A stretch of 64,000 bases of DNA from Bacteroidaceae bacterium (GTDB lineage Bacteria; Bacteroidota; Bacteroidia; Bacteroidales; Muribaculaceae). Within the stretch, counting starts at the first letter, position 1. The number at the start of each line of letters is the position of its first letter. The notes beneath the pieces are model-generated. The model saw only the letters and a list, made by a program, of their open reading frames with translations, was not told the DNA's origin and did not search any database. A program made the position numbers and the translations under genes. This document shows, piece by piece, positions 7,921 through 16,986 of this stretch. The stretch is from NCBI GenBank assembly GCA_021768245.1, contig JAETNO010000002.1:62001-126000 (forward strand), read 5' to 3'.

Positions 7921-9471
7921 ATGAATCGAATATTCGGTCGCCAAATTTTAATAACCTTTATACTATTATCTCTTTTATCTCCATTGACGGGTTCGTCCGT
8001 AAATCCCAAGCGTGAGATGCGTGGAGTCTGGCTTGCAACCGTTTGGGGAATCGACTGGCCGTCGGTAACGGGTAATTCTCATGATATAAGGCGCAGGCAG
8101 ATGATTGAGATGGCCGCTCTGCTTGACCGTTGCGAAGCCATGAATCTTACTACGGTATTTTTCCAGGTAAGGTGTATGGGTGATGTCATGTATAAATCTC
8201 AGTTGGAACCATGGTCGTCATTCGTATCCGGAACGAGGGGAGTGTCGCCGGGATGGGACCCGTTGAAGTTCGTAGTCGAGGAGTGCCATCGGCGTGGGCT
8301 TGAATGTTATGCCTGGGTCAATCCTTTCCGCTGGAGTTCAGGCACGGATTATGATTCCGCTCCTGACCGTAAATGGAAAGAGAAAGGGTGGTTGCTGACA
8401 TATGGCAAGTATACCGTGTTCAATCCGGGGCTCGATGAGGTGAGGCAGCATGTGGTGGATATCTGTCGGGAAATCGTAAGCGGCTATGAGGTTGACGGTC
8501 TCGTTTTTGACGATTATTTTTATCCGAACAAAATACCTGAGGACAGTACTGTCGGAGACTACTGCCTATGGCAGGCTCAGGCTCCATGGATGTCGTTTGG
8601 AGACTGGCGCAGGGCAAATGTTCACAAGACCATCGCTGACGTACATTCCATGATATCGGATTTGAGACCTGAGGTCAGATTCGGGATTTCACCGGCCGGG
8701 GTCGCTGCGAGGTCCCGCACTTCGGCGTCGAAATGGGGGAGTGAGCCAGTTGAAGTCAAGGCGGATGACTGGCAGTATGCGGAAATTTATTCCGATCCTT
8801 TAGGGTGGCTATATCAAGGTACGGTCGATTTCATTTCTCCGCAGATTTATTGGCCTACAACCCATGAGACCGCTCCATATGAGCCACTGGCGTCATGGTG
8901 GAGCGGGGTTTCCAACGATTACGGTTGCCATCTGTATAACAGCATGACTCTTGCGCCTTTGGATAAACGTAACACCCTCGCTGAACGTGGCGAACTTTTA
9001 AGGCAGATTGACACAAACCGTTCTACCGGCATCGGGGGATATAACGGTACGGTCCTTTATAGTGCGAAATTTATCCATAAGCTTGCCCCGGATCTGATGA
9101 AGGCTCATTTTAAAGGGAAGTCCCTGTCTCCGGAGCTGAGGCATGCAATGTCAGTCGCTGACGACGATAGAGAAATTGCCTCTCCGGAGGATCTTAGGCT
9201 TAAAGGCCATTTGCTCCAATGGGGCAGCGGGGATACGGGAACATCACGTGGTGAAGCTGTGTGCCATCCCCGCAGGTATGTCGTCTACGCTTTCCCGTCC
9301 AATCTTTCAAAGGATGAAGTGATGGATGAAAATGGAGATGGAGTAAAGGGTGAGTATCTGTTTCGTGTGGTATACGGCACAGAGCTCAATGTGCCCAAGG
9401 GTCATTTCAATTTCGCTGTGACTTCATTGTCGGGATATTCGATTGAATCGGCTCCGATATTTCTAAAATAA
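7921..9471 (+). CDS. Secreted GHL10-type family 10-like glycosyl hydrolase
   Basis: This is a 516-residue exported protein of the GHL10 (PF02638, formerly DUF187) family of TIM-barrel glycosidase-like enzymes. Its substrate is unknown; E. coli YddW is a homologue. A signal peptide (about residues 1-25) is followed by the diagnostic 'MRGVWLATVWGIDWPS', the acidic motif 'VDGLVFDDYFYP' and 'ISPQIYWPTTHE'. An end module of about 90 residues follows the barrel. I start at the ATG at 7921 rather than 7867 because a -7 promoter box lies between them and the signal peptide begins at 7921. It is monocistronic and transcribed away from bamD. Many Bacteroidales carry a copy outside polysaccharide utilisation loci, so a cell-envelope substrate is plausible but unproven. 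Confidence 0.88.
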   Translation: MNRIFGRQILITFILLSLLSPLTGSSVNPKREMRGVWLATVWGIDWPSVTGNSHDIRRRQMIEMAALLDRCEAMNLTTVFFQVRCMGDVMYKSQLEPWSSFVSGTRGVSPGWDPLKFVVEECHRRGLECYAWVNPFRWSSGTDYDSAPDRKWKEKGWLLTYGKYTVFNPGLDEVRQHVVDICREIVSGYEVDGLVFDDYFYPNKIPEDSTVGDYCLWQAQAPWMSFGDWRRANVHKTIADVHSMISDLRPEVRFGISPAGVAARSRTSASKWGSEPVEVKADDWQYAEIYSDPLGWLYQGTVDFISPQIYWPTTHETAPYEPLASWWSGVSNDYGCHLYNSMTLAPLDKRNTLAERGELLRQIDTNRSTGIGGYNGTVLYSAKFIHKLAPDLMKAHFKGKSLSPELRHAMSVADDDREIASPEDLRLKGHLLQWGSGDTGTSRGEAVCHPRRYVVYAFPSNLSKDEVMDENGDGVKGEYLFRVVYGTELNVPKGHFNFAVTSLSGYSIESAPIFLK

Positions 9472-9522
9472 GGCTTGGGATATAGTTTGTTAACCGGTTG
9501 TTTATCGGTGCTTCCGGGGTGT

Positions 9523-9744
9523 TCAGCTAACCTTGGGCGTTCTGAAAAATCGTTCGGAATCCTGTGTGACATAAAACCGTATTACAGCATATATTATCAT
9601 TTGCATGGGTGTCAAAATTTCTTCAGGGTTTTTCCCTAATATAAATTCCATGCTCAATGCACTGCTGATAGGGCCACGGTCATCGGCCGAGAGTGAATTG
9701 ATGGTGTCGATTACGCGGGGACTGATGATTACTGAAGTTTCCAT
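9523..9744 (-). CDS. Conserved hypothetical protein, 73 residues
   Basis: I do not know its function. The translation METSVIISPRVIDTINSL onward resembles short Bacteroidales proteins I have seen without an assigned role. It has a charged helical middle and the C-terminal segment 'MIIYAVIRFYVTQDSERFFR', with no signal peptide or metal motif. An in-frame ATG exists at 9801, but a -7 promoter element (TATCTTTG, 9804-9811) puts the transcript start inside that extension. The start at 9744 is therefore preferred. It stands alone between the GHL10 gene and htpG. Confidence 0.6.
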   Translation of the reverse strand: METSVIISPRVIDTINSLSADDRGPISSALSMEFILGKNPEEILTPMQMIIYAVIRFYVTQDSERFFRTPKVS

Positions 9745-9803
9745 GTCTGTGGTATGATGATTTTGATGAGGAGTGTTGGCTGTGTCAGCTATGACTGACA
9801 TTG

Positions 9804-9811
9804 CAAAGATA
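9804..9811 (-). promoter_or_regulatory. -7 element of the 73-residue protein promoter
   Basis: TATCTTTG on the minus strand fits TAnnTTTG. Transcription would start near 9797, about 50 nt above the ATG at 9744. No TTTG is present at the -33 position. Confidence 0.45.
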
Positions 9812-9870
9812 ACTACAGATATGGGCTATAATTTTGCACATGCTAAATAATATATGTTAATGATAAAAAT

Positions 9871-9904
9871 CAGGTATGCGAAACCGATTGGATTCGCATA
9901 CCTG
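9871..9904. terminator. Rho-independent terminator of htpG
   Basis: A 12-bp perfect stem (CAGGTATGCGAA at 9871-9882 with its complement at 9893-9904) has a 10-nt loop. On the minus strand it follows the htpG stop and runs into ATTTTTATC. A T6 tract on the + side means it could act both ways. Confidence 0.85.
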
Positions 9905-9931
9905 TTTTTTAACTTGTTTTTATTTTGCGGA

Positions 9932-11974
9932 TTAAAGCATGGCTACAGAGCGCTTGATGAATTCGCTCAAGTCACGGCCACGGAGCAGTCCGTTGGCAAG
10001 AAGGGCTATGTCGATAACCTGTTTTACCAATGGTCTGTCAGATGCATAATCCTTGATTATATCATCTTTCTCTTTGCGTTTGCCTTCAATTTCGTCCATC
10101 AATGTCTTTTCTTCTGCCTGCTGTTCGTCAGAGGGTTTATTGTCTTTGATTTCAGCGCGTAGAGAAGTTATACGCTCGTTAGCTTTATCGATAGCTTCAT
10201 TGATAGGAGTTATTTTTCCGCCAAGAGCTTCCTGGGCTTCTTCAAGGATTTTCTTGATTACAGGCTGGGACGTGTTTACTATGAGATTGTAGTTGTCAGG
10301 CAGTTCGGCATAGAAACTCATGCCCGGTTGAGTTGCGGCCATGTCTTTCATACGTCTCATATACTCATTCTGGGTTATGAGGATAGGATTGGCTGCCGGA
10401 TCAAGACTTTCGAAGGAAACAAGGAAATCAGCTTTATCCACTTCGGGCACCTGGCTACGGAAGAGGGGAGTGAGGAGCGAAATCTGGTCGGGGGTAAGTC
10501 CGCTGTCTTTTTTATCCTCCTTCGGGATGAGATTTTCGGCTACATCGCTGTCAACCCGCACGAAACGAGTCTTTTCAATCTTGCTTTCGAGCATGGAAAT
10601 GAAGTGTCCGTCGAGCTGGCCGTCCATCAACAGTACGTTATAGCCTTTTTCGTTGGCTGTATTTATATAGTTGAACTGAGCGGTAGGGTCAGTGGCATAG
10701 ATGTAGACTACATTTCCATCCTTGTCTGTCTGGGAAGCCTCTACGAGAGTGCGATATTCTTCAAGCGTGAAATATTTCCCTTCGGTGTCACGCAATAGCG
10801 TGAATTTCATCGCGGCCTCGCAGAATTTCTCATCGGTCAGCATGCCATATTCGATGAAAATCTTGATGTCATCCCATTTTGACTCGAAGTCCTGACGGTT
10901 TTCCTTGAAAAGTTCGTCAAGACGGGATGCGACTTTCTTGGTAATATAACCGGAGATTTTCTTCACAGCCGTGTCGCTCTGGAGATAGGAACGCGATACG
11001 TTCAAAGGGATGTCGGGGGAGTCAATGACACCTTGTAGCAACATCATGAACTCCGGCACCACGCCTTCTACAGAATCGGTGACAAAAACCTGATTGCAAT
11101 AGAGCTGGATGCGGTCTTTCCTGATTTCAAGATTGCTCTTGATTTTGGGGAAGAAAAGGATGCCGGTGAGGGTGAAGGGGTAGTCGACATTGAGGTGAAT
11201 CCAGAACAAGGGGTCTTCCTGACCGGGATAAAGGTCATGGTAGAATTTGCGGTAGTCTTCGTCGGTTAATTCCGAAGGCTTTTTAGTCCACGTCGGCTCA
11301 GTGTCGTTTATCACCTTATCCTTGTCGGTATCCACATATTTACCGTCTTTCCATTCCTGTACCTTGCCGGAAACCACAGGCACCGGAAGGAAGCGGCAAT
11401 ATTTCTTCAGCAGAGTGTCAATCCTGGACTGTTCAAGGAATTCCTTATTGTCATCATCGAGATAGAGCACGATGTCCGTACCGCGTGTCGACTTTTCAGT
11501 GGCTTCCATGGTGTATTCCGGGCTGCCGTCGCATTGCCAAAGCACGGCTTCGGCACCTTCTTTGTAGCTTAGCGAGCGGATTTCCACCTTTTTGGCTACC
11601 ATGAAGGCCGAATAGAAACCAAGGCCGAAATGACCTATTATAGCGTTGGCATTGTCTTTGTATTTATTCAGGAATTCCTCAGCTCCTGAGAATGCAATCT
11701 GATTGATATATTTATCAATGTCCTCGGCTGTCATGCCGATGCCATGGTCGCTGACCGTGAGGGTTCCGGCTTCCTTGTCAATGCTTACGCTGACATTCAT
11801 TTCGCCGAGTTCACCCTTGAATTCTCCGAAAGAAGCAAGAGTCTTTAATTTCTGTGTAGCATCGATGGCGTTTGACACAAGCTCGCGCAGAAAAATTTCA
11901 TGGTCTGAATAGAGGAACTTCTTTATGACCGGGAATATGTTTTCGGTCGTTACTCCAATCTGTCCTTTTTGCAT
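9932..11974 (-). CDS. htpG: Molecular chaperone HtpG (bacterial Hsp90)
   Basis: HtpG is an ATP-dependent cytosolic chaperone of the GHKL family. The 680-residue protein starts MQKGQIGVTTENIFPVIKKF. It carries the nucleotide-binding motifs 'ELVSNAIDA', 'DHGIGM' and 'GHFGLGFYSAF' in the first 130 residues, then the middle and C-terminal dimerisation domains. A basic-acidic coiled region near 630-660 lies close to the end. An in-frame ATG 72 bp upstream adds a non-homologous, Cys-containing tail and is rejected. No clear promoter match was seen upstream, so a heat-shock or other sigma factor may drive it. Confidence 0.96.
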   Translation of the reverse strand: MQKGQIGVTTENIFPVIKKFLYSDHEIFLRELVSNAIDATQKLKTLASFGEFKGELGEMNVSVSIDKEAGTLTVSDHGIGMTAEDIDKYINQIAFSGAEEFLNKYKDNANAIIGHFGLGFYSAFMVAKKVEIRSLSYKEGAEAVLWQCDGSPEYTMEATEKSTRGTDIVLYLDDDNKEFLEQSRIDTLLKKYCRFLPVPVVSGKVQEWKDGKYVDTDKDKVINDTEPTWTKKPSELTDEDYRKFYHDLYPGQEDPLFWIHLNVDYPFTLTGILFFPKIKSNLEIRKDRIQLYCNQVFVTDSVEGVVPEFMMLLQGVIDSPDIPLNVSRSYLQSDTAVKKISGYITKKVASRLDELFKENRQDFESKWDDIKIFIEYGMLTDEKFCEAAMKFTLLRDTEGKYFTLEEYRTLVEASQTDKDGNVVYIYATDPTAQFNYINTANEKGYNVLLMDGQLDGHFISMLESKIEKTRFVRVDSDVAENLIPKEDKKDSGLTPDQISLLTPLFRSQVPEVDKADFLVSFESLDPAANPILITQNEYMRRMKDMAATQPGMSFYAELPDNYNLIVNTSQPVIKKILEEAQEALGGKITPINEAIDKANERITSLRAEIKDNKPSDEQQAEEKTLMDEIEGKRKEKDDIIKDYASDRPLVKQVIDIALLANGLLRGRDLSEFIKRSVAML

Positions 11975-12112
11975 AGTATATATGAAGTTTAATTTATTAC
12001 ATAGATTGACAGGGCATGTCCCTACCACTATATAACATTCAAGCAAATAAAATGCCAGATAAAAATGCTGACAAATTCTGTTAAAAATACTGCAAAAATG
12101 GCAGGATACTAT

Positions 12113-13186
12113 TTATTTTATGATATCCGTGGTGTCGCGTGGCACATTTATATTATGCGCTTTGAAAATAGTTTCCGCATTTCGGATGAATCCATTACGG
12201 AATTTTTCCATAGAGGGGTCGAGATTACGGCTCTCTGCGGGTAGAATCTTGAAATTGTCACCCCGGCGCATCGACGGTTCTGTAAAGACCAACCGATAGG
12301 ACGCGCTTTTCACATATGCATGCCCGAAAACATCCCGTGCGATTCTTATGCGCACCATAGCCCCTCCACGGGTATCGGTGGTTCGCATTGCCGAGATGAA
12401 GTTGCCGAGCGAATAGACGATGAAATATGGTTGGCCGGTGTCGGGATTTTTTTTCAGTTCCATCGGTTGGATTACGTGGGGATGCCCGCCTATTATCATC
12501 TCGATCCCAAGTCCGGCCAGATACTTGGCAAGGGACTTCTGTGATGCGTTAGGCAGCAGTTTATATTCGTCACCCCAATGGATACATGCGGCGATAAGCT
12601 CGGCTCCTTTTTCGCGTGCTTTCCTGACATCAGATGCTATAAGTTCCCTGTCGATATAGTCAATTTCCACGTCTGTGGTTTTTGAGATGCCATTCGTGCC
12701 GTAAGTGTAGTTGAGGAACGCGATTTTGAATCCATTGATGTCGTGAATCATCGGAAGCACGGAGTTGCGGTGAGCCCGATGTCGGTAGATGCCCAAATAA
12801 GGCATATTGTTTTTTTCGAATGTCTCGATGGTCCGGCGCAGTCCCCGGTCCTTTCGGTCGAGTATATGATTGTTTGCAGACAGCACGAGGTCGAATCCTG
12901 CGTCGGCGATTGCGATGAGATAATTATCGTGGGCGCAGAACATCGGATAGCCGGAGTAGGGGGCTCCCCCGAGCGGAGTCTCAAGGTTGACCACAGCAAA
13001 ATCTGCAGAGGAGATATAGGGCTGGATTGCGGTGAAATATGTGTCATAGCTCAATGTCCCGTCGGGTTGGCGTGCGGCATCAATCTGCCTTTGATGCTGC
13101 ATGGCGTCTCCGGCAAAGACTATTTCGGCACTGTCCGTCGGGATTAGAAGTGACAGTAGCGACAGGAACACTGAAATCATACTCAC
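12113..13186 (-). CDS. CapA-family metallophosphatase-like protein
   Basis: This is a 357-residue protein of the CapA/PgsA family (PF09587), relatives of poly-gamma-glutamate synthesis factors with a calcineurin-like fold. A weak N-terminal hydrophobic segment (about 1-18) suggests export. The family motifs are all present in order: 'FAGDAMQH', 'VVNLETPL', 'SANNHILD', 'HWGDEY', 'GGHPHVIQPME' and 'YSLGNFI'. These contain the metal-binding Asp, Asn and His residues. No other capsule-polyglutamate genes are near, so the true substrate is unknown. A hairpin with a T tract sits directly above its start and separates it from folD. Confidence 0.85.
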   Translation of the reverse strand: MSMISVFLSLLSLLIPTDSAEIVFAGDAMQHQRQIDAARQPDGTLSYDTYFTAIQPYISSADFAVVNLETPLGGAPYSGYPMFCAHDNYLIAIADAGFDLVLSANNHILDRKDRGLRRTIETFEKNNMPYLGIYRHRAHRNSVLPMIHDINGFKIAFLNYTYGTNGISKTTDVEIDYIDRELIASDVRKAREKGAELIAACIHWGDEYKLLPNASQKSLAKYLAGLGIEMIIGGHPHVIQPMELKKNPDTGQPYFIVYSLGNFISAMRTTDTRGGAMVRIRIARDVFGHAYVKSASYRLVFTEPSMRRGDNFKILPAESRNLDPSMEKFRNGFIRNAETIFKAHNINVPRDTTDIIK

Positions 13187-13208
13187 GCTTGTCTGATTGG
13201 TTAAAAAG

Positions 13209-13234
13209 TTGGGCGCAGTTCATTCCGCGCCCAA
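13209..13234 (-). terminator. Terminator after folD
   Basis: An 8-bp stem (TTGGGCGC at 13209-13216 pairing with 13227-13234) is followed on the minus strand by CTTTTTAACC. It lies between folD and the CapA-like gene, only 23 bp above that gene's ATG. It could also act as an attenuator for it. Confidence 0.6.
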
Positions 13235-13307
13235 TATAATGCATTTACAGTCTCAATTTTAATGAATACACATTATATTATATATTATAGTAACCTTGTC
13301 GATAAGA

Positions 13308-14189
13308 TTAACTGTAAATCTCTTTCTTGGCTGCAAGAAGAGTGTTCTTCATAAGCGAGCAGATGGTCATAGGCCCGACCCCTCCGGGAACCGGAGTAAT
13401 AAAAGAGCACTTTTCAGCGACATTTTCGAAATCTACATCGCCGCGCAGGCGGAAACCGCTCTTTCGTGTGGCATCAGGGACTCGGGTGGTTCCTACATCG
13501 ATGATTGTCGCACCGGGTTTGACCATATCGGCGGTTACGAATCCCGGACTGCCAAGCGCCGCTATTATGATATCTGCTTCGGCACATGCTTCCTTTATAT
13601 TGGTTGAAGAGCTATGAAGCACTGTGACAGTCGCATTGCCCGGATTGGCTTTCTGCATCATCAATGTAGCGACCGGCTTGCCGACGATGTTGCTGCGTCC
13701 GAGCACCACGCATTTAGCTCCCTTGGTCTCAACTCCATAGCGTTTCAGCAACTCAAGAATTCCTGAGGGGGTGGCGGAAACGAAGCATGGAAGACCGATT
13801 GACATACGGCCTACGTTGACAGGATGGAAGCCGTCGACGTCTTTACGGTAATCGATAGCCTCGATGATTTTCTGCTCGGATATATGCTTGGGGAGGGGGA
13901 GCTGGACTATGAATCCATCCACCTCTGGATCTTCATTAAGCGTTTTTATGGTGTCAAGGAGCTTTTCCTCTGTCACATCGTCCTCGTAGCGAATGAGGGT
14001 GGATTTAAAACCGCAAGCCTCACATGCCTTCACCTTATTTGCGACATATGTCTCGCTGCCGCCGTCGTGGCCTACGAGAATGGCCGCGAGGTGGGGACGG
14101 CGTTTGCCGTCGGCAATCATCCGCTCGACTTCCGCAGCGATTTCGCGCTTTATGTCGTCAGCTGTCTTTTTACCGTCTATAAGTGTCAT
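13308..14189 (-). CDS. folD: Bifunctional methylene-THF dehydrogenase / methenyl-THF cyclohydrolase
   Basis: FolD interconverts 5,10-methylene-THF and 10-formyl-THF with NADP, supplying formyl groups for purines and initiator tRNA. The 293 residues are the normal length. The substrate-site Tyr and Lys lie in 'GSETYVANKVKACEACGF' near residue 50, 'VQLPLPKH' near 96, the Rossmann motif 'VLGRSNIVGKPVA' near 163, and 'PVPGGVGPMT' near the C-terminus. Its ATG overlaps the ffh stop by 4 bp (ATGA), so it is translationally coupled to ffh. Confidence 0.97.
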   Translation of the reverse strand: MTLIDGKKTADDIKREIAAEVERMIADGKRRPHLAAILVGHDGGSETYVANKVKACEACGFKSTLIRYEDDVTEEKLLDTIKTLNEDPEVDGFIVQLPLPKHISEQKIIEAIDYRKDVDGFHPVNVGRMSIGLPCFVSATPSGILELLKRYGVETKGAKCVVLGRSNIVGKPVATLMMQKANPGNATVTVLHSSSTNIKEACAEADIIIAALGSPGFVTADMVKPGATIIDVGTTRVPDATRKSGFRLRGDVDFENVAEKCSFITPVPGGVGPMTICSLMKNTLLAAKKEIYS

Positions 14190-15520
14190 CTTCTCATTCC
14201 TTTCATGCCACGCATCATGGCCATGGGGTTCTTAATTCCCGACACAGCTTTCATCATTTTGCGCGCGTCGTCAAATTGTTTAATCATGCGGTTAACCTCC
14301 TGGATATCTGTGCCGGAGCCTTTGGCTATTCGTTTGCGGCGGCTACCGTTGAGAATCTCGGGATGCTCACGTTCCTGAGCGGTCATGGAGCTTATGATTG
14401 CCTCGATGCCTTTAAACGCATTGTCGTCGATGTCAATGTCCTTGATGGCTTTTCCGACTCCCGGAATCATCGAGGCGAGATCCTTCAGATTGCCCATTTT
14501 CTTTATTTGCTGAATCTGCTGGAGGAAGTCATTGAAATTGAATTGGTTTTTAGCTATCTTGCGCTGAAGTTCGCGGGCCTGTTTCTCGTCATAAGCGTTC
14601 TGCGCCTTTTCAACGAGTGATACGATATCACCCATGCCGAGAATACGGTCGGCCATACGTGAAGGATGGAACAGGTCAAGCGCATCGAGTTTCTCGCCTG
14701 TACCGACAAATTTAATCGGCTTTGTGACGACCGTACGGATTGAGAGGGCAGCACCGCCACGGGTATCGCCGTCGAGCTTTGTGAGTACAACGCCGTCGAA
14801 GTCCAGACGGTCATTGAATTCCTTGGCTGTATTGACGGCATCCTGACCGGTCATTGAGTCAACGACGAAGAGCGTTTCCTGCGGTTTGACAGCTTTTTTT
14901 ATAGCCTCAATCTCATCCATCATCTGCTCGTCAACGGCAAGGCGTCCGGCGGTGTCGATTACTACGAGGTCAAGATGATTGGTCTTGGCATAACGAATCG
15001 CATTTTCGGCAATTTCAACCGGGTTTTTGTTGCCGTCTTCTGTATAGACAGGCACCTGAATCTGTTCGGCAAGGACTTTCAGCTGGTCGATAGCGGCAGG
15101 CCTGTAGACGTCGCAGGCAACGAGGAGCGGACGCTTGCCTTGCTCTGATTTCAGCTTTTTTGCAAGCTTGCCGGAGAATGTGGTCTTACCGGAACCCTGC
15201 AGACCGGACATGAGAATCACTGTGGGATTTCCTGAAAGGTTAACCTGTGCAGTGTCTCCACCCATAAGGCGGGCGAGTTCATCATGGACAATCTTTACCA
15301 TCAGTTCACCTGGCTTGATGGCGTTGATAACGTTCATGCCCAATGCCTTTGCTTTTACTTCATCAGTAAATTGCTTGGCAACCTTGAAGTTTACGTCGGC
15401 TTCGAGGAGCGCACGGCGCACGTCTTTCAGAGTTTCGGCTACGTTGATTTCGGTGATTTTTCCTTCACCTTTAAGAATCTTGAAACTTCTTTCAAGTCTT
15501 TCGCTTAGATTTTCAAACAC
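14186..15520 (-). CDS. ffh: Signal recognition particle protein Ffh
   Basis: Ffh is the GTPase of the signal recognition particle, which binds signal sequences on the ribosome and delivers them to FtsY. The 444 residues contain the N domain, the G domain ('GLQGSGKTTFSGKLAKKLK' P-loop near 106, 'DTAGR', 'TKLDGD', 'GTGEK') and a Met-rich M domain. The M domain ends in 'GMKGMRR' and has 'GSRRKRIAKGSG' for SRP RNA binding. It leads a two-gene unit with folD. I did not find an SRP RNA gene in the window. Confidence 0.97.
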   Translation of the reverse strand: MFENLSERLERSFKILKGEGKITEINVAETLKDVRRALLEADVNFKVAKQFTDEVKAKALGMNVINAIKPGELMVKIVHDELARLMGGDTAQVNLSGNPTVILMSGLQGSGKTTFSGKLAKKLKSEQGKRPLLVACDVYRPAAIDQLKVLAEQIQVPVYTEDGNKNPVEIAENAIRYAKTNHLDLVVIDTAGRLAVDEQMMDEIEAIKKAVKPQETLFVVDSMTGQDAVNTAKEFNDRLDFDGVVLTKLDGDTRGGAALSIRTVVTKPIKFVGTGEKLDALDLFHPSRMADRILGMGDIVSLVEKAQNAYDEKQARELQRKIAKNQFNFNDFLQQIQQIKKMGNLKDLASMIPGVGKAIKDIDIDDNAFKGIEAIISSMTAQEREHPEILNGSRRKRIAKGSGTDIQEVNRMIKQFDDARKMMKAVSGIKNPMAMMRGMKGMRR

Positions 15521-15589
15521 TTGGGTTGATGGTTGGGGATAGAGGGGTTAATAAACTTCAATTATCTGTCGGAGAGAGATAGACACCGC

Positions 15590-15943
15590 TTATTTTATGA
15601 GACGGTTGGTCTTGGTGTCGGGAAAGAGTACCACCGGCTTGTGGGTTTTGGCTTCTTCAGGGGTCATTGATGCGTAACACATAAGGATTACGACATCCCC
15701 CACCTGCACCTTACGGGCAGCAGCGCCATTGAGGCAAATCACACCCGAACCGGCTTCACCCGGAATGGCATACGTGTCGAATCGCTCTCCATTGTTATTG
15801 TCGACGATATAGACCCGTTCACCGGGGAAGATTCCTGCGGCATCCATGAGGGCACTGTCGATTGTAATGCTGCCTATGTAGTCCAACCGGGCTTCCGTGA
15901 CAGTCACACGGTGGATTTTGCACTTGAGAAGTTCGAGTGTCAT
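15590..15943 (-). CDS. panD: Aspartate 1-decarboxylase
   Basis: PanD makes beta-alanine from aspartate for pantothenate synthesis. The 117-residue proenzyme self-cleaves between Gly24 and Ser25 ('YIGSITID') to form the pyruvoyl cofactor. The substrate-contacting Lys9, His11 and Arg residues sit in the family pattern KCKIHRVTV. The start overlaps the panC stop by 4 bp, coupling the two enzymes whose products meet in pantothenate. Confidence 0.96.
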   Translation of the reverse strand: MTLELLKCKIHRVTVTEARLDYIGSITIDSALMDAAGIFPGERVYIVDNNNGERFDTYAIPGEAGSGVICLNGAAARKVQVGDVVILMCYASMTPEEAKTHKPVVLFPDTKTNRLIK

Positions 15944-16794
15944 TTCCGTTCGGGGTATTTTATGTTGTCAATGAGGCGCACATCGCCACAGAACACGGTG
16001 GCACAGCCTACCGCGCTTTTGGTGTCATTCCAGTCCTTGATAGGTTGCATGGAAAGTGCGTCGACGATTTCGTAATATTCCACTTTGAGATGCGGGAACG
16101 AGTTGAGCTCGTCAATCACGTAACGTTTTGTCTCCTCAACGTTATGGTTCATAGCCCATGACAGGCTCCCTTCGAGTGTGCGGTGGATTGCAGGTGCTAT
16201 GGCCCTTTCTTCTTCGCTGAGACGTACGTTGCGTGAACTCATGGCCAGGCCGTCAGCCTCTCTTTTTATTGGGCAGTCCACTATTTCAATATCGAACCCT
16301 TCAAGTTCGACCATGCGTCGTATGACTGCTATCTGCTGGAAATCTTTTTCTCCGAAATAGGCGCGTGTAGGACGGACGAAATCAAAGAGTTTGCTGACAA
16401 TTTGTGCCACACCGTTGAAATGTCCGGGACGCATTGCCCCTTCCATCACTTCCGCGACAGGGCCGAGGTCAAACACCCTTGTGTCCGGTTCTGGATAAAT
16501 TTCTTCTACAGATGGGATGAAAGCGTAATCGACGCCTGCTTTACGGAGAAGAGCTGCGTCAGCCTCTTCCGTGCGAGGATAGGTCGCAAGATCGGTAGGG
16601 TTATTGAATTGTGTGGGATTGACGAAAACACTGACCACGACTGTGTCATTGTCGCGTCTTGCTCTCTCTATAAGTGAAAGATGTCCGGCATGCAGGGCTC
16701 CCATTGTGGGCACGAGTCCCACACTGCCATTTTTTCTTGCCTCTTCAAGTTTGGCTTTTAATTCAGCTACACTGCGAATTATTTCCATTTTCAA
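15940..16794 (-). CDS. panC: Pantothenate synthetase
   Basis: PanC joins pantoate and beta-alanine with ATP through a pantoyl-adenylate. The 284 residues show the HIGH-like 'MGALHAGHLSLI' near residue 30, 'VFVNPTQFN', 'GEKDFQQ' and the KMSKS-like 'GLAMSSRNVRLS'. It is the first gene of panC-panD. Upstream lies a perfect TTTG-N20-TAATTTTG promoter and, between promoter and ATG, a 16-bp perfect palindrome. Confidence 0.97.
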   Translation of the reverse strand: MKMEIIRSVAELKAKLEEARKNGSVGLVPTMGALHAGHLSLIERARRDNDTVVVSVFVNPTQFNNPTDLATYPRTEEADAALLRKAGVDYAFIPSVEEIYPEPDTRVFDLGPVAEVMEGAMRPGHFNGVAQIVSKLFDFVRPTRAYFGEKDFQQIAVIRRMVELEGFDIEIVDCPIKREADGLAMSSRNVRLSEEERAIAPAIHRTLEGSLSWAMNHNVEETKRYVIDELNSFPHLKVEYYEIVDALSMQPIKDWNDTKSAVGCATVFCGDVRLIDNIKYPERK

Positions 16795-16798
16795 TATT

Positions 16799-16814
16799 GT
16801 CTGAAATTTCAGAC
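16799..16814. promoter_or_regulatory. Perfect 16-bp palindrome in the panC leader (candidate operator)
   Basis: GTCTGAAATTTCAGAC is fully self-complementary. It lies 4 bp above the panC ATG and directly below the -7 box, covering the expected transcription start. Repressor operators and initiation-blocking hairpins both occupy this position; the sequence alone cannot say which. Confidence 0.45.
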
Positions 16815-16816
16815 TG

Positions 16817-16848
16817 CAAAATTACACATTATTATAAAAACAAGCAAA
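16817..16848 (-). promoter_or_regulatory. panC promoter TTTG-N20-TAATTTTG
   Basis: Minus strand: -33 TTTG (16845-16848), 20-nt spacer, -7 TAATTTTG (16817-16824), an exact consensus. It is divergent from the recR promoter about 70 bp away. Confidence 0.8.
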
Positions 16849-16919
16849 TAAAAAATCTGTGTGCAAGGTCGACGGAATCCTTAGTTTTTCAGCCATACAT
16901 TAATCATGATGGACATCCG

Positions 16920-16951
16920 TTTGTGATTTTACGCCGATATTCGTATATTTG
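16920..16951 (+). promoter_or_regulatory. recR promoter TTTG-N20-TATATTTG
   Basis: TTTG (16920-16923), 20-nt spacer and TATATTTG (16944-16951) match the phylum consensus exactly and sit 35 bp above the recR start. Confidence 0.8.
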
Positions 16952-16986
16952 TAGTTAGAAACAAGTATGTAGGTTTATAAATATTC

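Noticed and set aside
9745..9801. Earlier ATG for the 73-residue protein
   Set aside because: It lies at or above the predicted transcription start of the TATCTTTG promoter.
12018..12030. Short inverted repeat GACA...TGTC upstream of htpG as a heat-shock operator
   Set aside because: The arms are only four bases and it does not match the long CIRCE element.
11975..12046. Longer htpG start
   Set aside because: The extension is not found in the Hsp90 family and the normal N-terminus starts at 11974.
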